Source: Tragulus kanchil
Lineage: Eukaryota; Chordata; Mammalia; Artiodactyla; Tragulidae
Reading direction: 5' to 3'
Length of the DNA stretch: 64,000 nt
Assembly: GCA_022376925.1 (NCBI GenBank)
Contig: JAIOJX010000026.1
Location: 252,833,330 to 252,897,329, forward strand
In this document: one piece after another, positions 62,930 to 64,000 of the stretch
How the letters are laid out: each line of letters begins with the position of its first letter
How positions within the stretch are numbered: position 1 is the stretch's first letter
Notes under the pieces: generated by a model
Seen by the model: only the letters and a program-made list of their open reading frames with translations
Databases searched by the model: none
What the model was told of the DNA's origin: nothing
Made by a program: the position numbers and the translations under genes

Positions 62930-64000
62930 ATTTGACCTAAGGGAAGGCATATTTTCCCCACGGTTAACTCTGGTGCACACTTCCTCATTTTTTATGCTAA
63001 TATGATAAGACAGATTACTAAGCCCCTCTGCATGGAATAATATAGTATTTCATCAGAATTTCTCATTATGATGCCCTACTTTCCACTCACATCTCCTAGC
63101 TTCTATTTTTCCTTCTCCTTCACTCCAAGACACTTCCTCTTTGACCTCATTTCAGATTCCAGTCCCTTGACTTCATTTTACACCCAGAAGCCAGACTGGG
63201 GATCATATGGTAGTTCTATTTTTAATTTTTTGAGGATAGGGGTTCTATTTCCTTCTCCACAGTCTCCTTTTCCTCAATTTTAGTGAAGGAGCCAAGGACA
63301 TGTAAAGGAAATCTATTCATTCTCTTGATGGTCGTTACTACTAATATATGGATTTAATTTCATGTGAGTCCACTAAACCGCTCCACAATCTTTTTATTTT
63401 GTCTTGGTCATTCTCCTCTTTCATTCCCCATATAGAATATTTCAGTCTTTTGTTATGTGCATCAAGCTGAAACTTCATTCAGTATTTATTTTTCTCTGCA
63501 GAAGACTTCACCTTCTATTCACTAGGAAAACAGAGGCCATCAGGTATGCACAGGCATCTTCAAATACCTGTCTGCGCTCCCCTTCTCTTTCACACAGGCC
63601 ATTCTCTTCTGTCCTCAGAGGAAGGCAAGCTTCCTCTCATCCCATCCAAACCTAGTTCCTCTATGCATAGATTCAGATTCCTCTACCCAGATTCAGTCTT
63701 TCAATGACTGGTTTATTTGCATCCTTCCTCTCAGACTGTTCCTATACGAAACCCAAAGCAGATCCAATCAAAGGCACACAATGTTTAAATAATCAAACAT
63801 CCTGATTTTGGACACTCAGATTCTTCTAACTATAACAGGGAAAATAAACAGTTCTGTGCAGTCAGTCATGTATTTGAAGATTTTCTCCACCCCTACCCCA
63901 GGTGCCCCAAAGCATATTGTGTCAATGTGGATTATTTTGCTTTAAACTAATTTTCAAATAATCATCAGATTTACAACAGAAGTAGCACTTTAATGAATCA
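62587..64000. repeat. Tandem duplication D22, second copy runs off the window
   Basis: Sequence from 62587 recurs from 63707 to the window end, offset 1120. The ~25 bp before 63707 look like a shortened version of 62546-62586. Confidence 0.93.
62930..63706. other. Upstream of CD302, no gene recognised
   Basis: AT-rich single-copy sequence between D21 and D22. Short ORFs lack coding signs. This is the region leading toward LY75 in other mammals, but no LY75 exon was recognised. Confidence 0.5.

Noticed and set aside
183..64000. A novel periodic repeat system or 1.1-kb satellite-like amplification mechanism
   Set aside because: Units share no sequence with each other, boundaries are random and joins are noisy. 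An assembly artefact explains all of this more simply.

Overview
This is a vertebrate nuclear window from a ruminant (Cetartiodactyla). It carries Bov-tA and CHR tRNA-derived SINEs, BovB LINE 3' ends, a full-length bovine-type L1, old mammalian MIR, MER1-like and mariner relics, and split genes with GT/AG introns. There are no bacterial, plasmid or phage features.

The main gene is CD302 (CLEC13A/DCL-1), a type I transmembrane C-type lectin receptor. It lies on the minus strand and its whole coding region is inside the window: exon 1 (signal peptide, in a CpG island) at 60550-60616, exon 2 at 42871-42981, exon 3 at 15576-15692 (again at 16685-16801, partly at 17841-17897), exon 4 at 14264-14437, exon 5 at 11860-11886 (again at 13013-13039) and exon 6 (membrane span and tail) at 8523-8722. 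Using one copy of each exon, the frame is open for 696 nt (231 residues plus stop). At the left edge, on the plus strand and converging on CD302, is what looks like the last coding exon of another gene (2930-2988, repeated at 4064-4122). It has an acidic C-terminus, and by synteny with other mammals MARCHF7 is the best candidate.

Intron 2 of CD302 holds a young L1 (26034-38581, antisense to CD302) with a perfect 16-bp target-site duplication, a GC-rich 27-bp repeat at its 5' end, an intact ORF1, a full set of ORF2 domains and an AAAT-rich tail. Introns 1 to 5 also hold many SINEs. One ~300-bp tRNA-headed family recurs, with an NRF1-like palindrome and CCAAT boxes in its body. It includes a triple head-to-tail array at 20829-21828 framed by a single 15-bp target-site duplication.

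The most striking property is not a gene. About every 2-4 kb (once 7 kb) a stretch of about 1.06-1.22 kb is repeated directly in tandem, 22 times in all, making up roughly 24 kb (about 37%) of the window. The breakpoints share no motif, and both copies become error-rich only where they touch. The pairs cut through exons, promoter, SINEs and the L1 alike. This is what unmerged contig or read ends of about 1.1 kb would look like, so I read it as an assembly artefact. The true locus is then probably about 40 kb, and the extra exon copies and the broken L1 ORF2 are not real. I found no convincing undescribed biological system. The best biological leads are the NRF1-motif SINE family with its tandem array and the young full-length L1.
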